Of a stretch of 64,000 nt of DNA, positions 57,240 to 64,000 are shown one piece after another. Both the position numbers and the translations under genes were made by a program. Source of the stretch: Dyella sp. SG609 (GTDB lineage: Bacteria > Pseudomonadota > Gammaproteobacteria > Xanthomonadales > Rhodanobacteraceae). The notes beneath the pieces are model-generated. The model did not search any database and had not been told where the DNA came from. It worked only from the letters and a program-made list of their open reading frames with translations. The stretch covers positions 248,001 through 312,000 of the forward strand of contig NZ_JAAZQJ010000004.1 in the NCBI RefSeq assembly GCF_012275375.1. The letters run 5' to 3'. Numbering within the stretch: the first letter of the stretch is position 1; every line of letters begins with the position of its first letter.

Positions 57240-58556
57240 ATGCGCAAATTGAGCTCAGCTTTCGCCATCGTCCTGCTGGCCTTGTCCGGTCTCTTCGCCG
57301 GCCAGGCCGCAGCCCAGTCGCTCAACGTCGACATCGTCGGTGGCCTCAAGACCGCCACGCCGATCGCGGTGGTGCCGTTCGCCCAGGCCGGCGGCGCGCC
57401 GCTGCCCACCGACGTGGCCGACGTGATCCGCAACGATTTCAACCGCTCGGGCAAGTTCCGCTCGCTGGCCAAGAGCGAGATCGTGGAGACGCCGTCCAAG
57501 GGCGCGGACATCAAGTTCCCGACCTGGCGCCTGCTCAAGCAGGACTTCCTCACCATCGGCCGCATCAGCGACGCCGGCGGCGGCATGCTGCGCGTCGAGT
57601 ACGAGCTGTGGGACGTCAACAAGCAGCAGAGCCTGCTGGCCCAGGCCTTCACCGCCCCGGCCGGCGACCTGCGCGGCGTGGCCCACCAGATCGCCGACCA
57701 GATCTACGAAAAGATCACCGGCGTGCGCGGCGCGTTCTGGACCCGCATCGCGTACATCACCGCGGTGGGCCTGGGCAACAACACCACGTACTCGCTGATC
57801 GTGGCCGATTCGGACGGCTTCAACCCGCAGGTGGTGGCGCGCTCGCGCGAGTCGCTGCTGTCGCCGCACTGGTCGCCGGACGGCAAGAAGATCGCCTACG
57901 TCTCGTTCGAAAGCGGCAACTCGGCCATCTACGTGCAGGACATCACCACCGGCCAGCGCCAGCTGGTCTCGGCTCGTCCGCGCGGCATCAACAGCGCCCC
58001 GGCCTGGTCGCCGGACGGCACCAAGCTGGCGGTGTCCCTGTCCTATTCGGGCAACCCCGAGATCTACGTGATGGACGTGGCCAGCCGCCAGGAGACCCGC
58101 CTGACCAAGAGCCTGGCCATCAATACCGAGCCGGTGTGGTCGCCGGACGGCCAGAGCATCTACTTCACCTCGGACCGCTCGGGCCGCCCGCAGATCTACC
58201 AGATGCCGGCTTCCGGCGGCGGCGCCAACCGCATCAGCTTCCAGGGCCAGAACAACCTGAGCGCCGACGTCAGCTACGACGGCAAGCAGGTCGCCATGGT
58301 GCAGGGCAACGGGAACGTGTATCGTATTGCGGTCATGGACCGCAGTCTGGGTGGGCAGGTGCGTCCGCTCTCGCCGGGCCCGATCGATGAGTCCCCGAGC
58401 TTCGCGCCCAACGCCAGCATGCTGCTGTATGCCGCTACCGAAGGACGGCGCGGCGTGCTTTATGCCGTTTCGGCGGATGGTCAGGTTCGCCAGCGCCTCG
58501 TGCTTGCCGATGGCGACGTGCGCGAACCGTCCTGGGGTCCGTACCGGCAGCGTTGA
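57240..58556 (+). CDS. tolB: Tol-Pal system periplasmic beta-propeller TolB
   Basis: 438 residues: signal peptide (ending QAAAQ-S), an N-terminal domain with the TolA-binding strand, and a six-bladed propeller with repeated WSPDGKKIAYVS-like units. It signals between Pal and TolA. The GTG at 57228, overlapping the tolA stop as GTGA, is an equally possible start that adds four residues. Confidence 0.96.
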   Translation: MRKLSSAFAIVLLALSGLFAGQAAAQSLNVDIVGGLKTATPIAVVPFAQAGGAPLPTDVADVIRNDFNRSGKFRSLAKSEIVETPSKGADIKFPTWRLLKQDFLTIGRISDAGGGMLRVEYELWDVNKQQSLLAQAFTAPAGDLRGVAHQIADQIYEKITGVRGAFWTRIAYITAVGLGNNTTYSLIVADSDGFNPQVVARSRESLLSPHWSPDGKKIAYVSFESGNSAIYVQDITTGQRQLVSARPRGINSAPAWSPDGTKLAVSLSYSGNPEIYVMDVASRQETRLTKSLAINTEPVWSPDGQSIYFTSDRSGRPQIYQMPASGGGANRISFQGQNNLSADVSYDGKQVAMVQGNGNVYRIAVMDRSLGGQVRPLSPGPIDESPSFAPNASMLLYAATEGRRGVLYAVSADGQVRQRLVLADGDVREPSWGPYRQR

Positions 58557-58562
58557 ATGAGC

Positions 58563-58589
58563 GGCCGCGCGCCTCGAGGCGCAGCGGCC
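58563..58589 (+). other. Strong intercistronic hairpin after tolB
   Basis: GGCCGC (58563-58568), GCGCCTCGAGGCGC (58569-58582), an unpaired A, then GCGGCC (58584-58589): nearly fully paired, starting 7 bp after the tolB stop. There is no T-tract, so it is more likely an mRNA-stability or attenuating stem than a terminator. The rest of the 244-bp gap to pal shows no gene. Confidence 0.55.
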
Positions 58590-58800
58590 CGCAAGATCAG
58601 GGGCGGTGGTGGGGCAAAGATCCTGCTGCCGGCCCGGTCGCCCTTCGGGCCCTGGGCCTGGCGGGTGGCCGGCGCAGCGGCCAGCCGCGGCGCCGGTACC
58701 AAGGTGTCACAATAACAGCCGGTCCACCGGCGATCACTGTCCTGTAACCGCAATCGCTATTGACTGTCGGAACTCAAACCCGTTTGAAGGAACGTCCACC

Positions 58801-59310
58801 ATGAATAAGACCGTTCGCGTCGCCCTGGTCGCCCTGCTCTGCGTTGGCGCGGCCGCATGCTCGAAGAAGCAGGAAGTCAAGCCGCAGACCCCGGCGGACA
58901 CCACCCCGGTGGCCACCAGCCAGCAGCCGACCTCGGGCAAGTACACCCCGGAAGATCTCGACCGTGACGCTTGCCTGCGTCAGCGCGTCGTGTACTTCGA
59001 TTTCGACAAGGACGAGATCAAGCCGGAGTTCCAGCAGATCATGGCGTGCCACGCCAAGTACCTGCAGGACCGCCCGACCGCCCAGATCCGCCTGGAAGGC
59101 AACACCGACGAGCGCGGCACCCGCGAGTACAACCTGGGCCTCGGCGAGCGCCGCGGCAACGCTGTCTCCAGCGCCCTGACCGCCGCCGGCGGTTCGGCCA
59201 GCCAGCTGAACGTGATCAGCTACGGCAAGGAGAAGCCGGTGTGCCGTGAGCACAACGAGGATTGCTGGGGCAAGAACCGCCGCGTCGAGATCGTCTACAC
59301 GGCGAAGTAA
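58801..59310 (+). CDS. pal: Peptidoglycan-associated lipoprotein Pal
   Basis: 169 residues: lipoprotein signal with acylated C20 (VGAAAC-S), a linker, and an OmpA-like peptidoglycan-binding domain (VYFDFDKDEIKP, LEGNTDERGTREYNLGLGERR). It anchors the outer membrane to the wall and is the partner of TolB. Three extra cysteines (in MACHAKY, VCREHNEDCW) could form a periplasmic disulfide. Confidence 0.97.
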   Translation: MNKTVRVALVALLCVGAAACSKKQEVKPQTPADTTPVATSQQPTSGKYTPEDLDRDACLRQRVVYFDFDKDEIKPEFQQIMACHAKYLQDRPTAQIRLEGNTDERGTREYNLGLGERRGNAVSSALTAAGGSASQLNVISYGKEKPVCREHNEDCWGKNRRVEIVYTAK

Positions 59311-59312
59311 GC

Positions 59313-60185
59313 ATGAAGCAGCGACTGGCTAACAGCTACACGGCCAGGCGGCTCGGCATGGCGGGCGCGATAGCGTCCGCCATGCTTTTTGCCGTTCCCG
59401 CACTGGCGCAGGATTCCCGCCTCAGCCTTGCCGACCGCGTCGCGCGGCTCGAGCAGCAGGCGCAGAACCAGGACCAGGGCGGCGTCGGCATGGTCAACCA
59501 GATGCAGGCACTGCAGGCGCAGATGCGGCAGATGCAGGGCCAGATCGAAGAACTGCAGCACCAGCTGCAGGAACTGAAGGATTCCAACAAGGCGCAGTAC
59601 ACGGATCTCGATTCGCGTATCGGCCGCCTCGAAAGCGGCGCCGGCAACCATGCCGCCGCCACCGGCAGCGACGCGAACGCCGCGCCTGCCTCCGCCGGCA
59701 GCACCCATGCCGCGCCCGCCGCGGCGGCTGCAGCTGCCGACACCAAGGGCAAGCCCGGCGACACCAAGGCGCCTGCCGCCGCGCCGGGCGACCAGACCGG
59801 TGCGCAGGCCGCCTACGACACCGCCTTCAAGTCGCTGCGCAACGGCGACTTCGTGGCCGCCTCGCGCGGTTTCCGCGGCTTCATCCAGCAGTACCCCGAC
59901 AGCCCGCTGATGCCGAATGCGTTCTACTGGCTGGGCGAGTCCTACTACGGGACCATGAACTACCCGCTCGCGGCCGAGACCTTCCAGCGCCTGCTCTCGC
60001 AGTACGCGCAGAGCGACAAGGCGCCCGATGCGATGCTCAAGCTCGGCTACAGCCAGCTGGAACTGAAGCAGGCCGAGCAGGGCAAGGCCACGCTGAAGTC
60101 GGTGACCACCAGGTATCCGGGTTCCAAGGCCGCCAGCCTGGCCCAGGAGCGGCTGCGCCGACTGCAGCAGCAGCCGGCCAACTGA
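59313..60185 (+). CDS. cpoB: Cell division coordinator CpoB (YbgF)
   Basis: 290 residues: signal peptide ending PALAQ-D, an N-terminal trimerising coiled coil (about 38-105), an Ala/Pro-rich linker, and C-terminal TPRs (YDTAFKSLRNGDFVAASRGFRGFIQQYPDS...). It couples peptidoglycan synthesis by PBP1B to outer-membrane constriction by Tol. It starts 2 bp after pal. Confidence 0.95.
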   Translation: MKQRLANSYTARRLGMAGAIASAMLFAVPALAQDSRLSLADRVARLEQQAQNQDQGGVGMVNQMQALQAQMRQMQGQIEELQHQLQELKDSNKAQYTDLDSRIGRLESGAGNHAAATGSDANAAPASAGSTHAAPAAAAAAADTKGKPGDTKAPAAAPGDQTGAQAAYDTAFKSLRNGDFVAASRGFRGFIQQYPDSPLMPNAFYWLGESYYGTMNYPLAAETFQRLLSQYAQSDKAPDAMLKLGYSQLELKQAEQGKATLKSVTTRYPGSKAASLAQERLRRLQQQPAN

Positions 60186-60195
60186 GGTTCCGGCG

Positions 60196-60888
60196 GTGAG
60201 CGAAGGCAACGCGAACGTGGCGTCCACCACGTCGACGCCGGCCATGGCCGAGCGGCTGCGCATCACCGAGATCTTCCACTCGATCCAGGGCGAGGCCGAT
60301 GCGATCGGCTGGCGCACCGTGTTCGTGCGCCTCACCGGCTGCCCGCTGCGCTGCGTGTGGTGCGACACCGAGTATTCGTTCTACGGCGGCGGCTGGCGCG
60401 ACATCGATGACATCCTCGCCGAGGTGGCCTCGCATGGCGCCAAGCACGTCTGCGTCACCGGCGGCGAGCCGCTGGCGCAGAAGCGCTGCCTGATCCTGCT
60501 GCAGCGGCTGTGCGATGCCGGCTACGAGGTATCGCTGGAAACCTCCGGCGCGCTCGACGTGGCCGCGGTCGATCCGCGCGTGCGCAAGGTGATGGACCTG
60601 AAGGCGCCGGACTCCGGCGAGAGCGCGCGCAACCTGTGGTCCAACCTGGACCACCTGCTGCCGCACGACCAGGTGAAGTTCGTGCTGGCCAGCCGCGCGG
60701 ACTACGCATGGGCATGCGAAGCGGTCGCCACGCACGCCATCGACCGGCGCTGCATGGTGCTGTTCTCGCCGGTGCACGGCAAGGTGAACCCGCGCGAGCT
60801 CGCCGAATGGATCATCGAGGACAAGCTGCCGGTGCGCTTCCAGTTGCAGCTGCACAAGCTGCTGTGGAACGACGCGCCGGGGCATTGA
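60196..60888 (+). CDS. queE: 7-carboxy-7-deazaguanine synthase QueE
   Basis: 230 residues of a radical-SAM enzyme with CPLRCVWC (CX3CX2C cluster site) and the family region EIFHSIQGEADAIGWRTVFVRLTG. It makes CDG in queuosine precursor synthesis. The start is GTG, 10 bp after cpoB; queC, the next enzyme, follows after 111 bp. Confidence 0.94.
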   Translation: MSEGNANVASTTSTPAMAERLRITEIFHSIQGEADAIGWRTVFVRLTGCPLRCVWCDTEYSFYGGGWRDIDDILAEVASHGAKHVCVTGGEPLAQKRCLILLQRLCDAGYEVSLETSGALDVAAVDPRVRKVMDLKAPDSGESARNLWSNLDHLLPHDQVKFVLASRADYAWACEAVATHAIDRRCMVLFSPVHGKVNPRELAEWIIEDKLPVRFQLQLHKLLWNDAPGH

Positions 60889-60999
60889 TTCGTCCGCGCG
60901 CCGAGGCGCGCTGGCGCATAGCAGTTTCCGCGCGCCGGCCTGTGCTGCCGGTGGCGCTCTCCGGCCGGTGACCGGCCTGACTCTGAAGTGGATGTCGCC

Positions 61000-61695
61000 A
61001 TGTCTGAAAGTTCTCCCCGCAAGGCCGTCGTGCTCGTCTCCGGCGGCATGGATTCCGCCGTCACCATCGCCATCGCACGCGAACAGGGTTACCAGGTGCA
61101 CGCGCTGAGCGTGGCTTACGGCCAGCGCCACAGTTCGGAACTGGAAGCCTCGGCGCGCGTGTCGCGCCTGCTCGGCGCGGTGGAACACAAGACGGTGCAG
61201 GTCGACCTGCGCTCGATCGGCGGCTCGGCGCTCACCGCCGACATCGACGTGCCGCTCGACGCCGACCTGCACGGCGAAGCCGGCGGCATCCCGGTTACCT
61301 ACGTGCCGGCGCGCAACACCATCATGCTGTCGATCGCGCTGGGCTGGGCCGAGGTGCTCGGTTCCAGCGACATCTGGTGCGGCGTCAATGCGGTCGATTA
61401 TTCCGGCTATCCGGATTGCCGGCCGGCCTTTATCGAGGCCTTCGAGCAGCTTGCCAACGTGGCCACCAAGGCTGGCGTCGAAGGCGCCGGCATCCGCGTG
61501 CACGCGCCGCTGATGCGCATGAGCAAGGCGGACATCGCGCGCGAAGGCGCGCGCCTGGGCGTGGATTTCGCGGAAACCGTGAGCTGCTACAACGCCGATG
61601 CGCAGGGCCGCGCCTGCGGCCATTGCGATGCCTGCCGCCTGCGCGCGCAGGGCTTCCGCGAAGCCGGCCTGCCCGATCCCACGCGCTACGCCTGA
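61000..61695 (+). CDS. queC: 7-cyano-7-deazaguanine synthase QueC
   Basis: 231 residues: PP-loop [13 protein letters not shown] and a C-terminal zinc site with Cys residues in [21 protein letters not shown] order. It converts CDG to preQ0 with ammonia and ATP. The ATG at 61000 was chosen; an in-frame GTG is 12 bp upstream. A GGCCGGT/ACCGGCC hairpin (60963-60977) precedes it. Confidence 0.96.
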   Translation: MSESSPRKAVVLVSGGMDSAVTIAIAREQGYQVHALSVAYGQRHSSELEASARVSRLLGAVEHKTVQVDLRSIGGSALTADIDVPLDADLHGEAGGIPVTYVPARNTIMLSIALGWAEVLGSSDIWCGVNAVDYSGYPDCRPAFIEAFEQLANVATKAGVEGAGIRVHAPLMRMSKADIAREGARLGVDFAETVSCYNADAQGRACGHCDACRLRAQGFREAGLPDPTRYA

Positions 61696-61705
61696 GGCGG
61701 TTTGC

Positions 61706-61734
61706 TTGTGCCCCAGGCGCGCTGACCTTAAAAT
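61706..61734 (+). promoter_or_regulatory. Promoter of tRNA-Lys
   Basis: TTGTGC (61706-61711), 17-bp spacer, TAAAAT (61729-61734), then a GC-rich discriminator (CGCGCGC) typical of stable-RNA promoters under stringent control. The tRNA starts 26 bp after the -10. Confidence 0.55.
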
Positions 61735-61759
61735 CGCGCGCTTGGCTTTTTGAGCGCAT

Positions 61760-61835
61760 GGGCCGTTAGCTCAGCCGGTAGAGCAGCGGACTTTTAATCC
61801 GTTGGTCGACAGTTCGAATCTGTCACGGCCCACCA
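61760..61835 (+). tRNA. tRNA-Lys (anticodon TTT)
   Basis: 76 nt including an encoded CCA. Acceptor arms GGGCCGT/ACGGCCC, D-arm GCTCAGCCGGTAGAGC, anticodon loop CTTTTAA with TTT at 61793-61795, T-loop GTTCGAATC. It ends the tol-que block, the usual position in related gammaproteobacteria. Confidence 0.98.
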
Positions 61836-61839
61836 ATCG

Positions 61840-61872
61840 AAGGATCCGCGGCGACGCGGATCCTTATTTTTT
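61840..61872 (+). terminator. Intrinsic terminator of tRNA-Lys
   Basis: AAGGATCCGCG-gcga-CGCGGATCCTT followed by ATTTTTT, starting 5 bp after the CCA end. Confidence 0.93.
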
Positions 61873-62004
61873 GCCCAATCCACAATCCGGTTCAGCCGCG
61901 GTTGCGCGCGGCAGCCAGGGCAATTCAGCTTGCCGGCGCTAGCATCGCTCCCGGCTGCCACGCAGCCGCATGCCATCAACGCCCCTCGAGGGTACGGAGC
62001 CGCC

Positions 62005-62367
62005 ATGAAACGCCTGCTGGGTCTGACCACCGCCATCGCACTGCTCGTCACCAGCGCCGCCGCCTGGGCCGCGCCGCAGGACCACGATTGGGATCACGAC
62101 CACGATCATGGCCGCGGCCACAATCCGAAGGACGAAGGCCGCCACGACAACGGCCAGCACCGCGGCTGGGAGAAGCACGCCTACCGCCGCGGCGAGCGCC
62201 TGCCGGACCGCTACTACGAGCGCACCTACTACGTGACCGACTACGAGCATTACCACCTGCGCCGTCCGGAACCGGGCTATCGCTACGTGCGCGACGACGA
62301 CGGCCAGATCTTCCTCACCGCCGTCGCCACCGGCCTGATCGTGGACATCGTGGTCAACGCGCACTGA
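62005..62367 (+). CDS. RcnB-like periplasmic protein
   Basis: 120 residues: signal peptide ending AAWA-A, a His/Asp-rich stretch (DHDWDHDHDHGRGH) suited to metal binding, and the RcnB-type end YYVTDYEHYHLRRPEPGYRYVRDDDGQIFLTAVATGLIVDIV. RcnB of E. coli tunes Ni/Co efflux from the periplasm. No rcnA-like pump is nearby, so the metal role is only inferred. It ends at a bidirectional terminator. Confidence 0.78.
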   Translation: MKRLLGLTTAIALLVTSAAAWAAPQDHDWDHDHDHGRGHNPKDEGRHDNGQHRGWEKHAYRRGERLPDRYYERTYYVTDYEHYHLRRPEPGYRYVRDDDGQIFLTAVATGLIVDIVVNAH

Positions 62368-62390
62368 TCGCCCGCGCATTGCTGCATAAG

Positions 62391-62422
62391 AAAAAAGCCC
62401 GCTCGAACGAGCGGGCTTTTTT
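62391..62422. terminator. Bidirectional terminator
   Basis: A perfect 15-bp stem, AAAAAAGCCCGCTCG-aa-CGAGCGGGCTTTTTT, between the convergent RcnB-like and HTH genes, with T-tracts on both strands. Confidence 0.95.
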
Positions 62423-62440
62423 CATGCGCCGTGCCAGGCC

Positions 62441-62818
62441 TTATTCCTTCTTCACCATCTGCTCCAGGATCACCAGCAAGGCCTTGCGCTGATCCCGCGT
62501 AAGCCGGCCGATCAGCCCGAACAGGCGCGCCTGCTCGCGATGGTCCACCCGGTACGGCGCCGCGGCGTCCTGCACCTTCATGAAGCCCTTCGGCTCGCCG
62601 CGCCCGGTGGCCAGCCATTCGAAACTGACGCCGAAGCGTCCGGCGATTTCGGTCATGCGCTTGGTTTCGGGGCGGGCCATGTCGCTGAGCCATTTGCGTG
62701 CCGTCTCGCGCGATACGCCGAACATGTCGGCCAGGCGGGTCGTGCGGCCACGGCCCTTGCTCATGCCGATCAGGTCCATGGCCAGATGCAGACGCTGGGA
62801 AAACCCGTTCATTGCCAA
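62441..62818 (-). CDS. HTH (XRE/phage-repressor-like) transcriptional regulator
   Basis: 125 residues from TTG, which has AAGGAG at 6 bp; the ATG two codons later (62812) would put the site 12 bp away. An N-terminal Cro/CI-type HTH (about 22-70) reads TTRLADMFGVSRETARKWLSDMARPETKRMTEIAGRFGVSFEWLATG. The C-terminal 50 residues are a short Arg/Leu-rich tail rather than a peptidase domain. It is probably a small DNA-binding repressor of itself and of the divergent gene at 63033. Confidence 0.75.
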   Translation of the reverse strand: MAMNGFSQRLHLAMDLIGMSKGRGRTTRLADMFGVSRETARKWLSDMARPETKRMTEIAGRFGVSFEWLATGRGEPKGFMKVQDAAAPYRVDHREQARLFGLIGRLTRDQRKALLVILEQMVKKE

Positions 62819-62967
62819 AAGAGGCTCCTTCTCGCGGTGCCGCGGACGGCCTGGGCGGCACGTTGCGCGGGGGTCGGAAACAACGGTGGTCGAGCACGTA
62901 AGACGAGCGCCATTGTTGATGATCTGACCCGCCGAGTAGGCAATTTCTAATTGTTTAGATTGTCAAC

Positions 62968-62996
62968 TTGTGATGGTATTTCCTTGTATTTATTAG
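62968..62996 (+). promoter_or_regulatory. Candidate promoter of the unknown gene at 63033
   Basis: TTGTGA (62968-62973), 17-bp spacer, TATTAG (62991-62996). It lies in a clearly AT-rich stretch (about 62940-63010) that contrasts with the GC-rich surroundings and separates the divergent HTH gene. Confidence 0.4.
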
Positions 62997-63032
62997 ATTT
63001 ATTCGCTAGTAGCAAAGTGCGAGGAAAGCAAG

Positions 63033-63512
63033 ATGGAGAAGGCAATTTTCGGAGTACGGAGCAATCCTGAGGCGGATACCTCGCGGATTTATCCCAACAC
63101 CCAGCTCGACCGCCTGCTCAACGACCTGCAGGGCAACAGCCCGCTGGCGCTGGAGGACGAAGGGCTGGCGCGCTTCCTGCCCGAGCGCCTGCAGGCGATC
63201 CGCGCCAACGCGCTGGCGCAGGCATCCGCAGCCTGGACCGCGGCGGTCGCACTGCGCCAGTTCGTACGGGAATGGGCCGGCGCCGGCTGGCTGGGCACGC
63301 CGTCCGGCGGCCAGCTGCGCGCCCACCTCACCCAGCTGCGCCAGGACGCGCAGCGCTGGCGCCAGCTGGCGGACTACGCGGGGCGCTACCTCGCGCACCC
63401 GCAGCTGGCCAGCCTGCATGGCCGCCAATGGTTCGAACAGAGCAGGGCCGGCGGCGAATTCCCGGGGCGCATCTCGGTGGCGAGCAGCCGCAGCAGCGCC
63501 GGTGCGGGCTGA
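63033..63512 (+). CDS. Protein of unknown function
   Basis: 159 residues that I do not recognise. There is no signal peptide or membrane helix; it is rich in Ala, Arg, Leu and Gln, lacks cysteine, and is probably mostly helical from residue 25 to 135 (LDRLLNDLQGN, RFLPERLQAIRANALAQ, LRAHLTQLRQDAQRWRQL), with a Ser/Gly-rich tail. A GAGGAAAG ribosome site precedes the ATG. It is divergent from the HTH gene across the AT-rich spacer, so the two are probably a regulator-target pair. Confidence 0.7.
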   Translation: MEKAIFGVRSNPEADTSRIYPNTQLDRLLNDLQGNSPLALEDEGLARFLPERLQAIRANALAQASAAWTAAVALRQFVREWAGAGWLGTPSGGQLRAHLTQLRQDAQRWRQLADYAGRYLAHPQLASLHGRQWFEQSRAGGEFPGRISVASSRSSAGAG

Positions 63513-63516
63513 GCGC

Positions 63517-63993
63517 TCAGCGCACCGCCTCGTGGTAGGCCTCCAGCAGCGCCGGATCCTCGAACGACCCATGGTGATGGAACTGCCGCCACTGTCCGTC
63601 CACGCGCCGGTACAGGCGCGTGGTGCGGATGGCCAGTTCCAGCTTGGTATTGCTACGCTCCAGCACGCCGCGTTCGCGCCCCACCGCGAGGAAGGCGTCG
63701 CCGAATTCATGCAAGCCGAATTCATGCAAGGTGTAGTCGTGGAACACCACGCGCACGTGCGCCTCGCCCAGGAAGATGCGCTCGTACACCGCGCGTATGC
63801 GCGACCATCCGCGCTCGATGCCGCCCAGCGGATTGCTCATCGACGCCGCCTCGTCGTGCGACCAGTTGCGCGCCATCGCCTCCAGGTCGCGCTGGTTGAA
63901 GGCGCGGTAGAAGCCGCTCAGCGCGGCCAGCGGATGTTCCGGCGCGAAGTGCGTGTCGAGGCCGTCGATGGCGTCGGGATGCGGGGCGGGCAT
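63517..63993 (-). CDS. NTF2-like/SnoaL-fold protein
   Basis: 158 residues with the NTF2-like pattern: LSGFYRAFNQRDLEAMARNWSHDE, then GWSRIRAVYERIF, a beta sheet (LELAIRTTRLYRRVDGQWRQFHHHGSF). Such domains bind small ligands or act as isomerase-like enzymes, and the role here is unknown. A 15-bp tandem duplication gives the doubled LHEFG. The start is 7 bp from the window edge, so a longer N-terminus cannot be excluded. It is convergent with the unknown gene, 4 bp apart. Confidence 0.75.
   Translation of the reverse strand: MPAPHPDAIDGLDTHFAPEHPLAALSGFYRAFNQRDLEAMARNWSHDEAASMSNPLGGIERGWSRIRAVYERIFLGEAHVRVVFHDYTLHEFGLHEFGDAFLAVGRERGVLERSNTKLELAIRTTRLYRRVDGQWRQFHHHGSFEDPALLEAYHEAVR
63701..63730. 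repeat. In-frame 15-bp tandem duplication
   Basis: CCGAATTCATGCAAG occurs twice in a row (63701-63715, 63716-63730) inside the NTF2-like gene and encodes two LHEFG units without breaking the frame. Confidence 0.9.
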
Positions 63994-64000
63994 GGGGATA

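Noticed and set aside
58760..58788. TTGACT followed by TTTGAA before pal as a promoter
   Set aside because: The -10 is poor and would place the start of transcription within about 6 bp of the ATG, after the ribosome site.

Overview
This is a GC-rich chromosomal window from a gammaproteobacterium of the Xanthomonadales, most likely Rhodanobacteraceae (Dyella, Luteibacter, Frateuria or Rhodanobacter type). The evidence is the gene order (sucCD next to a PilS-like kinase; fmdB, aspS, yebC, ruvCA, kup, ruvB, ybgC, tolQRAB, pal, cpoB, queE, queC, tRNA-Lys), the TonB-dependent receptors, and palindromic intergenic repeats of the kind that litter genomes of this order. Genus is an inference. Nearly all of the window is ordinary coding DNA.

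Layout. 0-5.2 kb: a sugar locus with a TonB-dependent receptor (cut by the left edge) and a fused GH65 phosphorylase/beta-phosphoglucomutase, divergent from a LacI-type regulator across a double LacI-like operator. 5.3-6.9 kb: a PilS-like histidine kinase with no response regulator beside it. 7.7-9.8 kb: sucCD. 10-14.8 kb: a compact Csu-like chaperone-usher pilus operon (pilin, chaperone, usher, two-domain tip subunit) plus a convergent miniature pilin-like gene. 14.9-16.7 kb: a LysR/ArgP regulator divergent from a LysE exporter. 16.8-19.5 kb: nadE, then a small leader-peptide-like ORF and a GNAT acetyltransferase. 19.6-29.1 kb: bamD, rluD, pgeF, an opposed otsB-GH15-otsA trehalose operon, and clpB with a heat-shock promoter. 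29.3-31.4 kb: a Tat-exported phospholipase C.

32-42.9 kb is one co-directional, mostly overlapping cobalamin salvage operon. It starts with a cobalamin riboswitch and encodes outer-membrane uptake (btuB), a probable solo inner-membrane transporter (btuM), adenosylation (cobO), amidation (cobB, cobQ), aminopropanol attachment (cobD, cbiB) and nucleotide-loop assembly (cobU, cobT, cobC, cobS). No corrin-ring synthesis genes are present in it. A second TonB receptor converges on its end.

45.7-61.8 kb is the conserved aspS-ruv-tol-que block, with kup between ruvA and ruvB and a 267-bp MITE-like palindrome between tolQ and tolR. The right end carries an RcnB-like periplasmic protein, an HTH repressor divergent from an unknown protein across an AT-rich spacer, and an NTF2-like protein.

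Four kinds of palindromic repeat recur. The best defined is a two-arm REP (five copies) that sits at gene-block junctions, twice supplies a stop codon, and brackets the trehalose operon. The strongest observations are the Tol-operon MITE, the probable BtuM with its conserved Asp/Cys/Tyr spacing, the riboswitch expression platform, the branched palindrome upstream of it, and the attenuator-like leader before the GNAT gene. I did not find a clearly new defence, mobile or biosynthetic system.
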